Shown here piece after piece: positions 1 through 7,885 of a stretch of 46,625 nt of DNA. Both the position numbers and the translations under genes were made by a program. The notes below the pieces were generated by a model. It was not told the origin of the DNA. It searched no databases and worked only from the letters and a program-made list of their open reading frames with translations. Position 1 is the first letter of the stretch. Every line of letters starts with the position of its first letter. Source of the stretch: Tagaea sp. CACIAM 22H2 (GTDB lineage: Bacteria > Pseudomonadota > Alphaproteobacteria > CACIAM-22H2); contig PVXE01000034.1 of NCBI GenBank assembly GCA_014444615.1, positions 1 through 46,625 on the forward strand, written 5' to 3'.

Positions 1-489
1 CGCGCCAACTGCTGGGCGCGCGGCGATCACTTCGACGTTCAATACGTCGATCTCGACCCAATCGCCTTTCGCCGGACGCACGCGCACCGACAACGGCGAC
101 TCTTCTTCGATGAAGGTCTGCGCGCGGCCTTTGGTCGCGACCGACAGCAAGGCGCCGGCCGATAGGCCGTCGGGAAACTCGATCTCGAAAACATGATCGA
201 AGGGATGCCAGTCGATCGAGCGGCGCGTGCGCCAGCGATGCGGCCGCGAAGGCTCGACACGAATAGTAGTGAATCCGGGCTTGTCCGGCTTGTCGGTTTG
301 CGGGGTATCCCAATCGCTGGGCCAGCGGCGAATCAGCGCCACCGCACCGCCCGGCGCCAGACCGTTGGGACCGGCCGCGTAGGTGACGGTCCATTCGCCG
401 GACATGCCCGCGACGACCGGGGCGGGGCCGGATAGCTTGACTGTTCCATGCGCGCCGTCGCGCGCTTGGGCGATCGGCAGACCGCTCAT
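1..489 (-). CDS. N-terminal part of a DUF3604-like protein (cut by window edge)
   Basis: The minus strand is open for 163 codons from ATG 489 to the window edge, so only the N-terminus is present. A strong ribosome site (GAGGGGG) lies about six bases before the ATG. The protein has a beta-rich region with the motifs GEWTVTYAAGPNGLAPGGA, a tryptophan-rich stretch (RRWPSDWDTPQ), and later RAQTFIEEESPLSVRV. This order resembles the N-terminal region that I recall from DUF3604 proteins, a PHP-like hydrolase family of uncertain substrate. No signal peptide is visible. It follows the LysR gene on the same strand after a 137-base gap, so it may be co-regulated with the TTT transporter. The family call rests on remembered motif pattern only, and the catalytic part lies outside the window. 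Confidence 0.6.
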   Translation of the reverse strand, partial: MSGLPIAQARDGAHGTVKLSGPAPVVAGMSGEWTVTYAAGPNGLAPGGAVALIRRWPSDWDTPQTDKPDKPGFTTIRVEPSRPHRWRTRRSIDWHPFDHVFEIEFPDGLSAGALLSVATKGRAQTFIEEESPLSVRVRPAKGDWVEIDVLNVEVIAARPAVGA

Positions 490-626
490 CGTTTCCCCCT
501 CGGTTTCATTCGCGCCATTCCGGCGACGAAGCCGGGCGCTTGCTCGTTAAGCATCGTCGCGCGCCACGCGATCAGACATATGGGCGATCGCACGGACGGT
601 CAAGGCGCGGCGGCCATGCGATACGT

Positions 627-1598
627 TCACACCAATCCGTCGCGATCCGCGCCACGCATGGGTCCGCCTTTATGCGCGACGCCGCGTCTGGTCGTGGGGA
701 AACGTTCGGCGCACACCTTGCGCAACTCCGCGATCAAGCGGCGGCAGGCGGGCGAGAGTTCCGTTCGCTTGCGCAAGGTAAGTCCGACTGGCCGATGCCA
801 GTCGAGCCAGCCCGCGCCTGCCGGCACGACGCCGGCGCATTCGCGTCCCGGCAACATCGTGACCGCCGGCAAATAACCAAGGCAGTCGGTCTCCAAGATC
901 ATCGCGCGCATGAAGGCGAGGGAGTTGGTTTCCACCGCCAATCGCGGCGGCGCAATGCCATGCGCTTTCAGCGCCAGTTCCAATCGCTGACGCGTGACGA
1001 TCGCGGGCGAGGGCAGTACCCAGCGATAGCGCTCAAGCTCTTTTTTCGATGGGTTGCGCTTGGCCGTCAGCGGGTGGCCGGGGCGGCAGGCGAGAACGAC
1101 GCGATCGACGAACAGCGTCTCCTGCTCGAGATCGGAATCGTCGGGTTGATCGACGAGGTTGGAGATCACGACGTCGAGCTCGCCCGCGCGCAGCCATTCG
1201 AACAGCCGGTCGTGCAAACCGCCGACGACGGTGACCTTCAGATCGTTGCGCCCGCGCAGCAAACGCGCGGTCGCGATCGGCAACACGCTGGCGATGACGC
1301 TGGGCGCCGAACCGATGGCGATGCGTCCTTCGCGGCCGTCGCGGATCGCGCCGACCGTGCGCTCGGCTTCGGAAACTTCCGACGCGATCGCGCGCGCGTG
1401 ACGCGCGAATTCGCGGCCGAACTCCGTCGCCAGAACGCCGTGCGGCGTACGTTCGAACAGTTTGACGCCAAGATAGCTTTCGAGCCGGCGCAGGCTTTTG
1501 CTCAACGCGGGCTGGGAAATTCCCAGCACCTTGGCGGCGCTCGCCAGACTGCGGTGATCGATCAACGCCACGACGTGACGCAATTGCTGCAGCTGCAC
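627..1598 (-). CDS. LysR-family transcriptional regulator
   Basis: This is a DNA-binding regulator of about 323 residues. The first 60 residues form the LysR winged helix-turn-helix (QLRHVVALIDHRSLASAAKVLGISQPALSKSLRRLE, given here only as a region), followed by a periplasmic-binding-protein-like effector domain (about residues 90-295). I chose GTG 1598 because GGAGG sits eight bases upstream and the protein then starts at the normal LysR position (VQLQQLRH). An in-frame ATG at 1631 would add 11 residues untypical for the family. The gene is divergent from tctB, with a dyad of the LysR T-N11-A type between them (1624-1638). It probably controls the tct genes and itself in response to the transported carboxylate. 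The effector is unknown. Confidence 0.93.
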   Translation of the reverse strand: MQLQQLRHVVALIDHRSLASAAKVLGISQPALSKSLRRLESYLGVKLFERTPHGVLATEFGREFARHARAIASEVSEAERTVGAIRDGREGRIAIGSAPSVIASVLPIATARLLRGRNDLKVTVVGGLHDRLFEWLRAGELDVVISNLVDQPDDSDLEQETLFVDRVVLACRPGHPLTAKRNPSKKELERYRWVLPSPAIVTRQRLELALKAHGIAPPRLAVETNSLAFMRAMILETDCLGYLPAVTMLPGRECAGVVPAGAGWLDWHRPVGLTLRKRTELSPACRRLIAELRKVCAERFPTTRRGVAHKGGPMRGADRDGLV

Positions 1599-1623
1599 GA
1601 AACATTCCTCCGCGAAACGCCCT

Positions 1624-1638
1624 ATAGCCAATGGTTAT
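1624..1638. promoter_or_regulatory. Candidate LysR operator (dyad with T-N11-A)
   Basis: ATAGCC-AAT-GGTTAT is a near-perfect 15-base dyad, with one mismatched pair in each half. It contains the LysR-type T-N11-A pattern and lies in the 153-base gap between divergent lysR and tctB. It is 26 bases upstream of the chosen lysR start, which suits autoregulation and divergent activation. Note that it overlaps the rejected upstream ATG of lysR. Confidence 0.5.
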
Positions 1639-1751
1639 TGATCTGGGCCCACATGGTAGTTGTCGGACCCGACGGCAGGTGTCAAGGTCGCAGACAACAC
1701 GAAGTGGCTGCGGCACCGAGACGAACGCTGGCGGCCGGAGGGAGCACGCCG

Positions 1752-2252
1752 GTGAACGAGCAGGACCGCAAGTCCGGCCTGGCGAAGGGTGACGCGACAT
1801 TCGCGCTCGCCATGATCGCGGTCGCGCTATTCACGATGTGGGGGCTGCGCAACCAGCCCAAGGCGCCTTACGACCCGGTCGGGGCGGCCGCCGTGCCGTT
1901 CTGGACGGCCGCGTGCGTTCTGGCTTTGGCGGTGTTCCTGCTCGTGCGCGTTTTCTTGCGCCATTCGACGCGCGGCGCGGCGCAAGCTTTGTTCACCGCC
2001 AACGAAGCGGTCGACGATACGTACTCGGTCGTGCCGTCCTTCTCCGTCTGGGCGGTGGGCTTGTCGATCGTCTATGTCGCGGCGATGCCCGTCGTGGGCT
2101 TCATGATTGCGTCGATCGTCTACATGTTGGCGCTGGGCTGGGTGTTGAGCGTGCGCACCCCGCGCGCATTGCTGGTTCTCGCGATCGTCGCGGTGACGCT
2201 CGGTGCGGGGATCGATCTCGGGTTCCGCGCGATGCTGATCGATCTTCCGTAG
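1752..2252 (+). CDS. tctB: TTT transporter small membrane subunit TctB
   Basis: This 166-residue protein is the small membrane subunit of a tripartite tricarboxylate transporter. It has about five hydrophobic segments (roughly residues 16-33, 47-66, 95-113, 118-137 and 142-160), matching the size and topology of TctB proteins, which are poorly conserved in sequence. The GTG start at 1752 follows GGAGG by about ten bases. The frame is open far upstream (from 540), but that stretch is antisense to lysR and does not look like coding sequence. tctA follows after ten bases. TctB pairs with TctA in the inner membrane and works with the TctC binding protein. Substrate class is C4-C6 carboxylates or related acids; the exact ligand cannot be read. 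Confidence 0.87.
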   Translation: MNEQDRKSGLAKGDATFALAMIAVALFTMWGLRNQPKAPYDPVGAAAVPFWTAACVLALAVFLLVRVFLRHSTRGAAQALFTANEAVDDTYSVVPSFSVWAVGLSIVYVAAMPVVGFMIASIVYMLALGWVLSVRTPRALLVLAIVAVTLGAGIDLGFRAMLIDLP

Positions 2253-2262
2253 GGCCGCGACG

Positions 2263-3756
2263 ATGGATCTGGTTCAGGCCTTTTTGCACGTTCTTTCGCC
2301 CAGCCCCCTGCTGCTGTTGCTGCTGGGCACGTTCATGGGCATCGTCGTGGGTGCGTTGCCGGGCTTGACGGGCGGCGCGCTGCTCGCCCTGTCGCTGCCC
2401 TTCACGTACCGCATGGCCAGCGCGGACGGCGTGATTTTGATGACGTCGATCTATGTCGGCGGCATTTCGGGCGGCTTGATCACCGCGACGTTGATGCGCA
2501 TACCAGGCGAGCCGTCCGCCGTCGTCACCACGCTCGATGGGTTCCCGATGGCGCGCGGCGGACGGCCGGGGCGCGCGTTGGGCCTTGGCATTTCGGCATC
2601 GCTGATCGGCGGCACTTTGTCATGGCTCGCGCTGGTATTGCTGTCGCCCTGGATGGCGCGCTTGGCGCTGGTCTTCGGCCCGTTCGAGAATTTCGCGCTG
2701 GTATTCATGGCGCTGGTCCTGATCGCGACGCTGAGCCAGGGCTCGGTCACGAAGGGACTGCTCGCCGGGTTATTTGGCATGCTGGTTTCCTATCCCGGCG
2801 TCGACGAGACCTCGGGCCAGCTGCGCTTGACCTACGGCTTCGACGAGATGGCGGGCGGCTTCAGCCAGCTTTCGGTCATTCTCGGCGCATTCGCCGTCAG
2901 CCAGGTGCTCGGCGACGCCATGCATGCGCGTCAGCGCTTCGACCGGCTCGATCCCAGTCTGCGGGGCATATTTCTGTCGCCAGGCGACTATATCAAGCAG
3001 GGCTGGAATATCCTGCGTTCGTCGATCATCGGCATCTGGATCGGCATGCTGCCGGGCGTCGGCGCCAGCGTCAGTTCCATCGTCGCCTATTCGACCGCGA
3101 AGAATCTGTCGAAGACGCCGGAGAAGTTCGGCACGGGCTTCGACGACGGCATCGTGGCGGCGGAATCCGCCAATAACGCGAATACCGGCGGCGCGCTGAT
3201 CCCGATGATCACGCTGGGCATTCCCGGCAGCCCGGCCGCGTCGATTCTGCTGGCGGCCCTGTTGATGCACAATATCCAGCCGGGGCCGACGCTGTTTACC
3301 AACTCGCCGGACGTCGTGGGCGCGCTGATGGCCTCGCATCTGCTGTCGCATATCGCGATGTACGGCATGATGATCCTGGGCTGCATTTGGATCGCGCGGT
3401 TGATGTACGTGCCGCGCGCCTACATCCTGCCGGCCATCATGGTGCTGTGCGTGATCGGGGCACTCGCCGAGAACGGCCGCCTGTTCGACGTATGGACGAT
3501 GCTCGCCTTCGGGATCGTCGGGTTCCTTTTGGAACTCGCATCCGTGCCGCTGGGGCCGTTCGTCATCGGATTGATTCTGGCGCCGCTTGCCGAAGGGCAG
3601 TTGCGCGCCGGTCTTATGGCGACCGACGGCTCGATCTGGCCGTTGTTCCAGCGCCCCATCGCGGTCGGCTTCTTCGCCGTCGCGATCGCGATGTTCGTCT
3701 GGCCTTTGTGGCGCGATCTGCGCCGCCAACGCACGCCCGCAACCCAAAACGGATAA
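2263..3756 (+). CDS. tctA: TTT transporter large membrane subunit TctA
   Basis: This 497-residue protein has the length and the dense run of about a dozen hydrophobic segments expected of TctA, the ion-coupled permease subunit of tripartite tricarboxylate transporters. The N-terminal glycine/proline motif GIVVGALPGLTGG and the later repeat-like motif IGMLPGVGASVSSIVAY (about residue 263) are the two pseudo-symmetric signature stretches of the family. The segment NTGGALIPMITLGIPGSPAA is also typical. It lies ten bases after tctB and fifteen before tctC, so the three genes form one operon. It should import the solute delivered by TctC using a proton or sodium gradient. Confidence 0.95.
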   Translation: MDLVQAFLHVLSPSPLLLLLLGTFMGIVVGALPGLTGGALLALSLPFTYRMASADGVILMTSIYVGGISGGLITATLMRIPGEPSAVVTTLDGFPMARGGRPGRALGLGISASLIGGTLSWLALVLLSPWMARLALVFGPFENFALVFMALVLIATLSQGSVTKGLLAGLFGMLVSYPGVDETSGQLRLTYGFDEMAGGFSQLSVILGAFAVSQVLGDAMHARQRFDRLDPSLRGIFLSPGDYIKQGWNILRSSIIGIWIGMLPGVGASVSSIVAYSTAKNLSKTPEKFGTGFDDGIVAAESANNANTGGALIPMITLGIPGSPAASILLAALLMHNIQPGPTLFTNSPDVVGALMASHLLSHIAMYGMMILGCIWIARLMYVPRAYILPAIMVLCVIGALAENGRLFDVWTMLAFGIVGFLLELASVPLGPFVIGLILAPLAEGQLRAGLMATDGSIWPLFQRPIAVGFFAVAIAMFVWPLWRDLRRQRTPATQNG

Positions 3757-3771
3757 ACCGAGGAGACCCCC

Positions 3772-4728
3772 ATGCGCCGCAGAAGTTTCATCGCCGGAAC
3801 CGCCGCCGCCGCTTTCGCGGCGCCGGGCATCGCCCCGACATTCGCGCAAGCCTATCCCGACAAGCCCATCCGCATCGTGGTGCCCAATCCGCCGGGCGGC
3901 AGTGCCGACTATATCGGCCGCTTTTTCCAGACGCCTTTGCAACGCATTCTGGGGCAGCCGGTGGCGGTCGCCAACGTGGTCGGCGGCGGCACGTCGATCG
4001 GCAATCGCCAAGTGCGCGACGCCGCGCCCGACGGCCATACGGTCCTCGCCGTACATCAGGCGCTGCTGACGGCGGCCGCGTTGAAGGTCATGGATTTCGG
4101 GCCCGAAGCGTTCGCGAAAGTCGCGCAGGTCGCGGCCGAGTACGTGACCGTCGTCGTCAATCGCAAGGCGCCGTATCAGGACCTGAAGAGCTTCCTGGCC
4201 GCGGCGAAGGCGGGCGATCTGCGCGCGGGCGTGCAGATCGGCGCCATCAACCATTTCCTATTCCTGTCGCTGGCGGACAAGACGGGCGTGAAGTTCCGCT
4301 TCGTCAACACCGGCGGCGGCGGCCCGACGCGCACGGCTTTGGCCGGCGGCCATGTCGATTGCGCGTTCCTGACGGTCAACGAAGCCAAGCCCCTGGTCGA
4401 TTCCGGGGATCTGACCATCGTCGCGATTTTCGCGCCGCAGCGTTTGCCCAGCTGGCCGAACCTCGCCACGGCGCGCGAGCAGGGCACGGACCTTCTGCTC
4501 AATCTGAATTACTGGTGGTGGATGCCCAAGGCCACGCCCGCCGCACGTGTCGATCGCTTCGCCGAAGCGTTGCGCGAGGCGATGAGGGATCCCGAGGTGG
4601 TTCAGAAGTTCAACGAGTTCAACATGAGCCCCGCCTTCCTGAAGGGCGCCGAGTTGGAAGCCGAGATCAACCGCCAATATGAGGAAATGAAGGCTCTGGC
4701 GGCCCGCAACAACGTGACCGCCGGCTAA
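3772..4728 (+). CDS. tctC: TTT transporter periplasmic binding protein TctC (Bug family)
   Basis: This 318-residue protein is a Bug-family solute receptor. It begins with a twin-arginine-like signal (MRRRSFIAGT, then an alanine-rich core, likely cleavage near residue 25). The mature start YPDKPIRIVVPNPPGGSADY is the Bug signature, with the PPGG loop that contacts the ligand carboxylate. The rest keeps the normal family length. Gene order tctB-tctA-tctC differs from the classical tctCBA order but is common in alphaproteobacteria. The stop codon lies in the loop of a GC-rich hairpin (4718-4735). The ABC binding-protein gene begins 32 bases downstream, so transcription may continue. The ligand is unknown. 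Confidence 0.94.
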   Translation: MRRRSFIAGTAAAAFAAPGIAPTFAQAYPDKPIRIVVPNPPGGSADYIGRFFQTPLQRILGQPVAVANVVGGGTSIGNRQVRDAAPDGHTVLAVHQALLTAAALKVMDFGPEAFAKVAQVAAEYVTVVVNRKAPYQDLKSFLAAAKAGDLRAGVQIGAINHFLFLSLADKTGVKFRFVNTGGGGPTRTALAGGHVDCAFLTVNEAKPLVDSGDLTIVAIFAPQRLPSWPNLATAREQGTDLLLNLNYWWWMPKATPAARVDRFAEALREAMRDPEVVQKFNEFNMSPAFLKGAELEAEINRQYEEMKALAARNNVTAG

Positions 4729-4735
4729 CCGGCGG
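4718..4735 (+). other. Hairpin spanning the tctC stop codon
   Basis: CCGCCGG-CTAA-CCGGCGG is a perfect seven-pair all-GC stem. Its four-base loop holds the first three bases of the TAA stop region of tctC. No T-run follows, so it is not a normal intrinsic terminator. It may mark the end of the tct message, slow decay, or reduce read-through into the ABC operon. Confidence 0.6.
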
Positions 4736-4760
4736 CGCCATCCATAAAGGGAGAAGACGC

Positions 4761-6104
4761 ATGTTCACCACCAATCGCCGCGAAGTTCTGATGGGGGCGG
4801 GCGCCGTTACGGCGCTTTCTTGGGTTCCCGGCGCCCGCGCGCAAGCCGCGCGCCAAGCGCCGTTCACCATCGTGATCAACAATTCGCCTTGGTTCGACGG
4901 CTTCCGCGGCGCGGTCGAAGCCTACGAGAAGGAGACCGGCAACAAGGTCAATCTCGACGTCAACCCGTTCGGCGGCAGCTTGGAAAAGCAGCGCGCCTCG
5001 GTGCGCGCGCGCGACGGCATGTTCGATCTGTTGATCATGAACGGGCTCTACTATCAGGAAATGTACCATGGCGGCTTCCTGAAACCGATTAACGAGATCG
5101 ATGCGAACTTCAAGCTCGATCCGCAGATGATCCGCTACGACAACACGGTGTTCTGGAACGAAGGGAACAAGACCCACGACCCCAACGGCAAGCTGATGAG
5201 CGTGCCGGTCAACGGCAACATTCCGCTGCTGTTGTACCGGGCGGATCTCTACGCCGAGCATAAGCTGACCGTGCCGACGACGTGGGAAGAGCTGCTCGCC
5301 AACGCCAAAAAACTGCACAATCCGCCGCGCATGTACGGCATCGTGCAACGCGGGGCGCGCGGCAACCCGAACGACATCTCCTACGATTGGTGGCCGTATC
5401 TCTACAGCTTCGGCGGCAGCTTGTTCGCCGACGAGCCCAAGGGCGATTACACGATCACCATCAACAGCCCGGCGGGCAAGGAAGCGCTCGATTTCTACAT
5501 CCGTATGGCGAAGGAAGCGGGGCACCCGCAAACCGGCGGTCTCGCCCAGGCGCAGATCATCCAGAATCTCGCCACCGGCCGCGCCGCGCACGCGTTGCTG
5601 GTGATCGCGGCGTGGGCGCAGCTCGACGATCCCACCAAATCGGCGGTGGTCGGCAAGCTGAACGCGGCGCGTGTGCCCGGCTCGGCGAAGGGCAAGCCCG
5701 CCCCGGTGCTCGGTCACTGGCTCGGCGGCATTCCCAAGAACGTGCCCGCCGACCGCCAGCGCGCGGCCTTGGCCTTCCTCAACTGGTTCCAAACGCGCGA
5801 TGCGCAGATGAAGTATCTGGCCGCGGGCGCGCCGCCCGTCCGACAGGACGTGCTGTCGGATCAGAACCTCGCCAAGGATCCGAAGAACCGCTGGATGCAG
5901 GCGATGGCCGACAGTTCCGACTACGTGAAGCTGATGTGGAGCGTGCCGGAAGGCTCGCAGATCGGCGACGTGCTGGAGTTGCGTTTGAACCAGGCGGTGA
6001 TCGGCGAAATGTCGACGGCGCAGGCGCTCAACACCATCGCCGACGAGTGCCACGCGATCATGCAGCGCGCCGGCTACAAGACCGGCAAGCTCGCCGCACT
6101 CTGA
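4761..6104 (+). CDS. Sugar-type ABC transporter substrate-binding protein
   Basis: This 447-residue periplasmic receptor belongs to the family 1 (MalE/UgpB-like) extracellular solute-binding proteins. It has a twin-arginine signal (NRREVLMGAGAV, cleavage likely after ARA at residue 27). Typical features follow: FRGAVEAYEKETGNKVN near the N-terminus, the DLLIMNGLY strand, the VPVNGNIPLLLYR segment and PTTWEELLANAKKL. It heads a gene set with two MalF/MalG-type permeases, an epimerase-like protein, two sulfatases and rhamnonate dehydratase. The expected ligand is therefore a sugar or sulfated sugar, but that is inferred from context. A strong hairpin lies between this gene and the permeases, as is common where the receptor must be made in excess. 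Confidence 0.93.
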   Translation: MFTTNRREVLMGAGAVTALSWVPGARAQAARQAPFTIVINNSPWFDGFRGAVEAYEKETGNKVNLDVNPFGGSLEKQRASVRARDGMFDLLIMNGLYYQEMYHGGFLKPINEIDANFKLDPQMIRYDNTVFWNEGNKTHDPNGKLMSVPVNGNIPLLLYRADLYAEHKLTVPTTWEELLANAKKLHNPPRMYGIVQRGARGNPNDISYDWWPYLYSFGGSLFADEPKGDYTITINSPAGKEALDFYIRMAKEAGHPQTGGLAQAQIIQNLATGRAAHALLVIAAWAQLDDPTKSAVVGKLNAARVPGSAKGKPAPVLGHWLGGIPKNVPADRQRAALAFLNWFQTRDAQMKYLAAGAPPVRQDVLSDQNLAKDPKNRWMQAMADSSDYVKLMWSVPEGSQIGDVLELRLNQAVIGEMSTAQALNTIADECHAIMQRAGYKTGKLAAL

Positions 6105-6117
6105 GAAGAAGGTGCGT

Positions 6118-6145
6118 CCGCCGATCCCCGCAAGGGGATCGGCGG
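6118..6145 (+). other. Perfect 12-bp intercistronic hairpin with GCAA tetraloop
   Basis: CCGCCGATCCCC-GCAA-GGGGATCGGCGG is a perfect 12-pair stem closed by a GNRA tetraloop. It lies in the 63-base gap between the binding-protein gene and the first permease gene. The sequence after it has no T-run. Its position matches that of the malE-malF intercistronic hairpins, which protect the upstream message and lower permease expression. That role here is inferred. Confidence 0.75.
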
Positions 6146-6167
6146 CGTCCCACGGTTTCGAGGAAAC

Positions 6168-7058
6168 ATGGCTTCCTACCGCGCGACACACGACACGCTT
6201 TGGCGGCGCATTGCCCTGACGCCGACCATCGTGGTCTTTCTGGCGATGTCGATTCTGCCGACGCTCAATCTGATGGCGATGAGCGTCAACGAAATCACCT
6301 GGGTCGACGGCAAAGCCGTCTGGTCCTATGTCGGATTCACGCATTACGCGCGCCTCGCCGAAGATTCGCTGCTGATCGCGGGTCTGAAGAACACGGCGAT
6401 TTTCGCTATCGTCGGCGTGGCGATCCAAGTCCTGCTTGGCTTCCTATTGGCTTGGGCGGTCAGCCGTATCGCGCGTGGGCGCGTTCTCTACCGCACGATC
6501 TTCATCCTGCCGATCCTCGTGCCCGGCATTTTGATCGGCGCCGTCTGGAAGTTGATGCTCAACTACGATTTCGGCCTCGTAAACGGCTTCATCGGCGTGT
6601 TCGGCTTCCACCCGGTCGATTGGCTCGGCACGCGGGCCTGGGCGCTGCCCTCCGTCATCATGGTCGATATCTGGCACTGGACGCCGTTCTGCTTCCTGCT
6701 GCTGCTGGCGGGTTTCGAATCCCTGCCGCAGGACGTGCAGGAAGCCGCGCGCGTCGACGGTGCGGGCACCTGGGCCGAGATGCGCTACGTGCTGATCCCG
6801 ATGATGATGCCGGTGATCGCGGTGACCTTCCTGTTCCGCCTCGTCACCTCGCTGAAGGTGTTTGACGAAATCTACCTTCTGACCGGCGGCGGGCCGGGTT
6901 CGGCGACGGAAGTTATCAGCTACACCATCTACCGCACATTCTTCACGCAGGATCGCATGGGTTACGGCTCGGCCATGTCGGTCGCGGTGCTGTTCTTCAT
7001 TTCCCTGGCGATGATCGGCGTGCTCATGGCCGGAAAGCGCGGGAGGAACGCCGCATGA
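6168..7058 (+). CDS. Sugar ABC transporter permease, MalF/UgpA type
   Basis: This 296-residue inner-membrane protein has six predicted transmembrane segments. The EAA loop that contacts the ATPase is present (about residues 193-215: EAARVDGAGTWAEMRYVLIP), which is the MalF-class signature. The motif LTGGGPGSATEVISY near the end is also typical of this class. The start ATG 6168 follows GAGGAA. The stop overlaps the next permease start by four bases (ATGA), so the two are translationally coupled. No ATPase gene lies in this operon, so the pair must share an ATPase encoded elsewhere, perhaps a UgpC/MsmK-type protein. Ligand specificity rests with the binding protein. Confidence 0.95.
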   Translation: MASYRATHDTLWRRIALTPTIVVFLAMSILPTLNLMAMSVNEITWVDGKAVWSYVGFTHYARLAEDSLLIAGLKNTAIFAIVGVAIQVLLGFLLAWAVSRIARGRVLYRTIFILPILVPGILIGAVWKLMLNYDFGLVNGFIGVFGFHPVDWLGTRAWALPSVIMVDIWHWTPFCFLLLLAGFESLPQDVQEAARVDGAGTWAEMRYVLIPMMMPVIAVTFLFRLVTSLKVFDEIYLLTGGGPGSATEVISYTIYRTFFTQDRMGYGSAMSVAVLFFISLAMIGVLMAGKRGRNAA

Positions 7059-7885
7059 TGCCGTTCGAAAAACGGGTGGTGCCGTTCTTCCACCTTTTTC
7101 TGATCGTGATATCGATCTTCGTGCTGGTGCCGTTCTTGTGGATCATCGCGGCGGGTTTCAAAACGCAGATCTCGCTGCTGCAGGGCGAGATCTTCTTCAC
7201 GCCGACGCTGGCGAGTTTCCGCGAAGTGCTGTTCTCGCGCACAACCGAGTTCATGGACAACACGTTCAACAGCTTGGTCGTCGCCACGGCCAGCACGATC
7301 GGGATCTGTTTCGTGGCGACGCTGGGCGGCTACGCGATCGAACGGCTGGGCACGTCGCGCCTATTGGTGCACGCGCTGCTCGGCTGGGCGATCGTCTTTC
7401 ATATGGTGCCGCCGATCACGCTGGTCGCAGCGTGGTTTCCGCTCTATCGCGAACTCGGCCTCGACAACACCTATTTCGGCCTAGCGCTGGCGCATGTCGC
7501 TGTGCATTTACCGATGGCGCTGTGGCTGATGGCGAATTTCGTGCGCGAAGTGCCGGTGGAGTTGGAGGAAGCCGCACGTATCGACGGCTGCTCCACGCCT
7601 TATCTGATTTGGAAGGTGATCGTGCCGCTGGTCGCACCCGGTCTCGCGGCGACGGCGATCCTGACCTTCATCTTCAGCTGGAACGAATTCGCCGTGGCGT
7701 TGAACTTGACGGCCAAGCAAACCGCGACCGTGCCCGTCGCGATCGCCAAATTCGCGCAAGGCTACGAGATCAAGTACGGCGAGATGGCCGCGACGGCGGC
7801 ACTTTCGCTGGTACCGGCGCTGGCCTTCCTGTTGTTCGGCCAGCGCTACATCGTGAAGGGTTTGACGACGGGGGCCGTGAAGTAA
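7055..7885 (+). CDS. Sugar ABC transporter permease, MalG/UgpE type
   Basis: This 276-residue protein is the partner of the preceding permease. It has six hydrophobic segments and the EAA loop (EEAARIDGCSTPYLIWKVIVP, about residues 170-190). The C-terminal segment FGQRYIVKGLTTGAVK is the classic end of MalG-class permeases. Its ATG overlaps the upstream stop by four bases, and its TAA shares one base with the ATG of the next gene (TAATG). This tight coupling ties import to the catabolic enzymes that follow. Confidence 0.95.
   Translation: MMPFEKRVVPFFHLFLIVISIFVLVPFLWIIAAGFKTQISLLQGEIFFTPTLASFREVLFSRTTEFMDNTFNSLVVATASTIGICFVATLGGYAIERLGTSRLLVHALLGWAIVFHMVPPITLVAAWFPLYRELGLDNTYFGLALAHVAVHLPMALWLMANFVREVPVELEEAARIDGCSTPYLIWKVIVPLVAPGLAATAILTFIFSWNEFAVALNLTAKQTATVPVAIAKFAQGYEIKYGEMAATAALSLVPALAFLLFGQRYIVKGLTTGAVK

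Noticed and set aside
540..1751. Long plus-strand open frame running into tctB
   Set aside because: It is antisense to the LysR gene, has no protein-like motifs, and tctB has its own GTG with a good ribosome site at 1752.
2770..4254. Long minus-strand open frame under tctA/tctC
   Set aside because: A mirror frame of GC-rich codons: rich in Arg, His, Gln and Asp, no motifs, and it spans two well-supported genes on the other strand.
4725..6428. Long minus-strand open frame under the sugar-binding-protein gene
   Set aside because: Mirror frame with low-complexity composition; the plus strand carries an obvious family 1 receptor.
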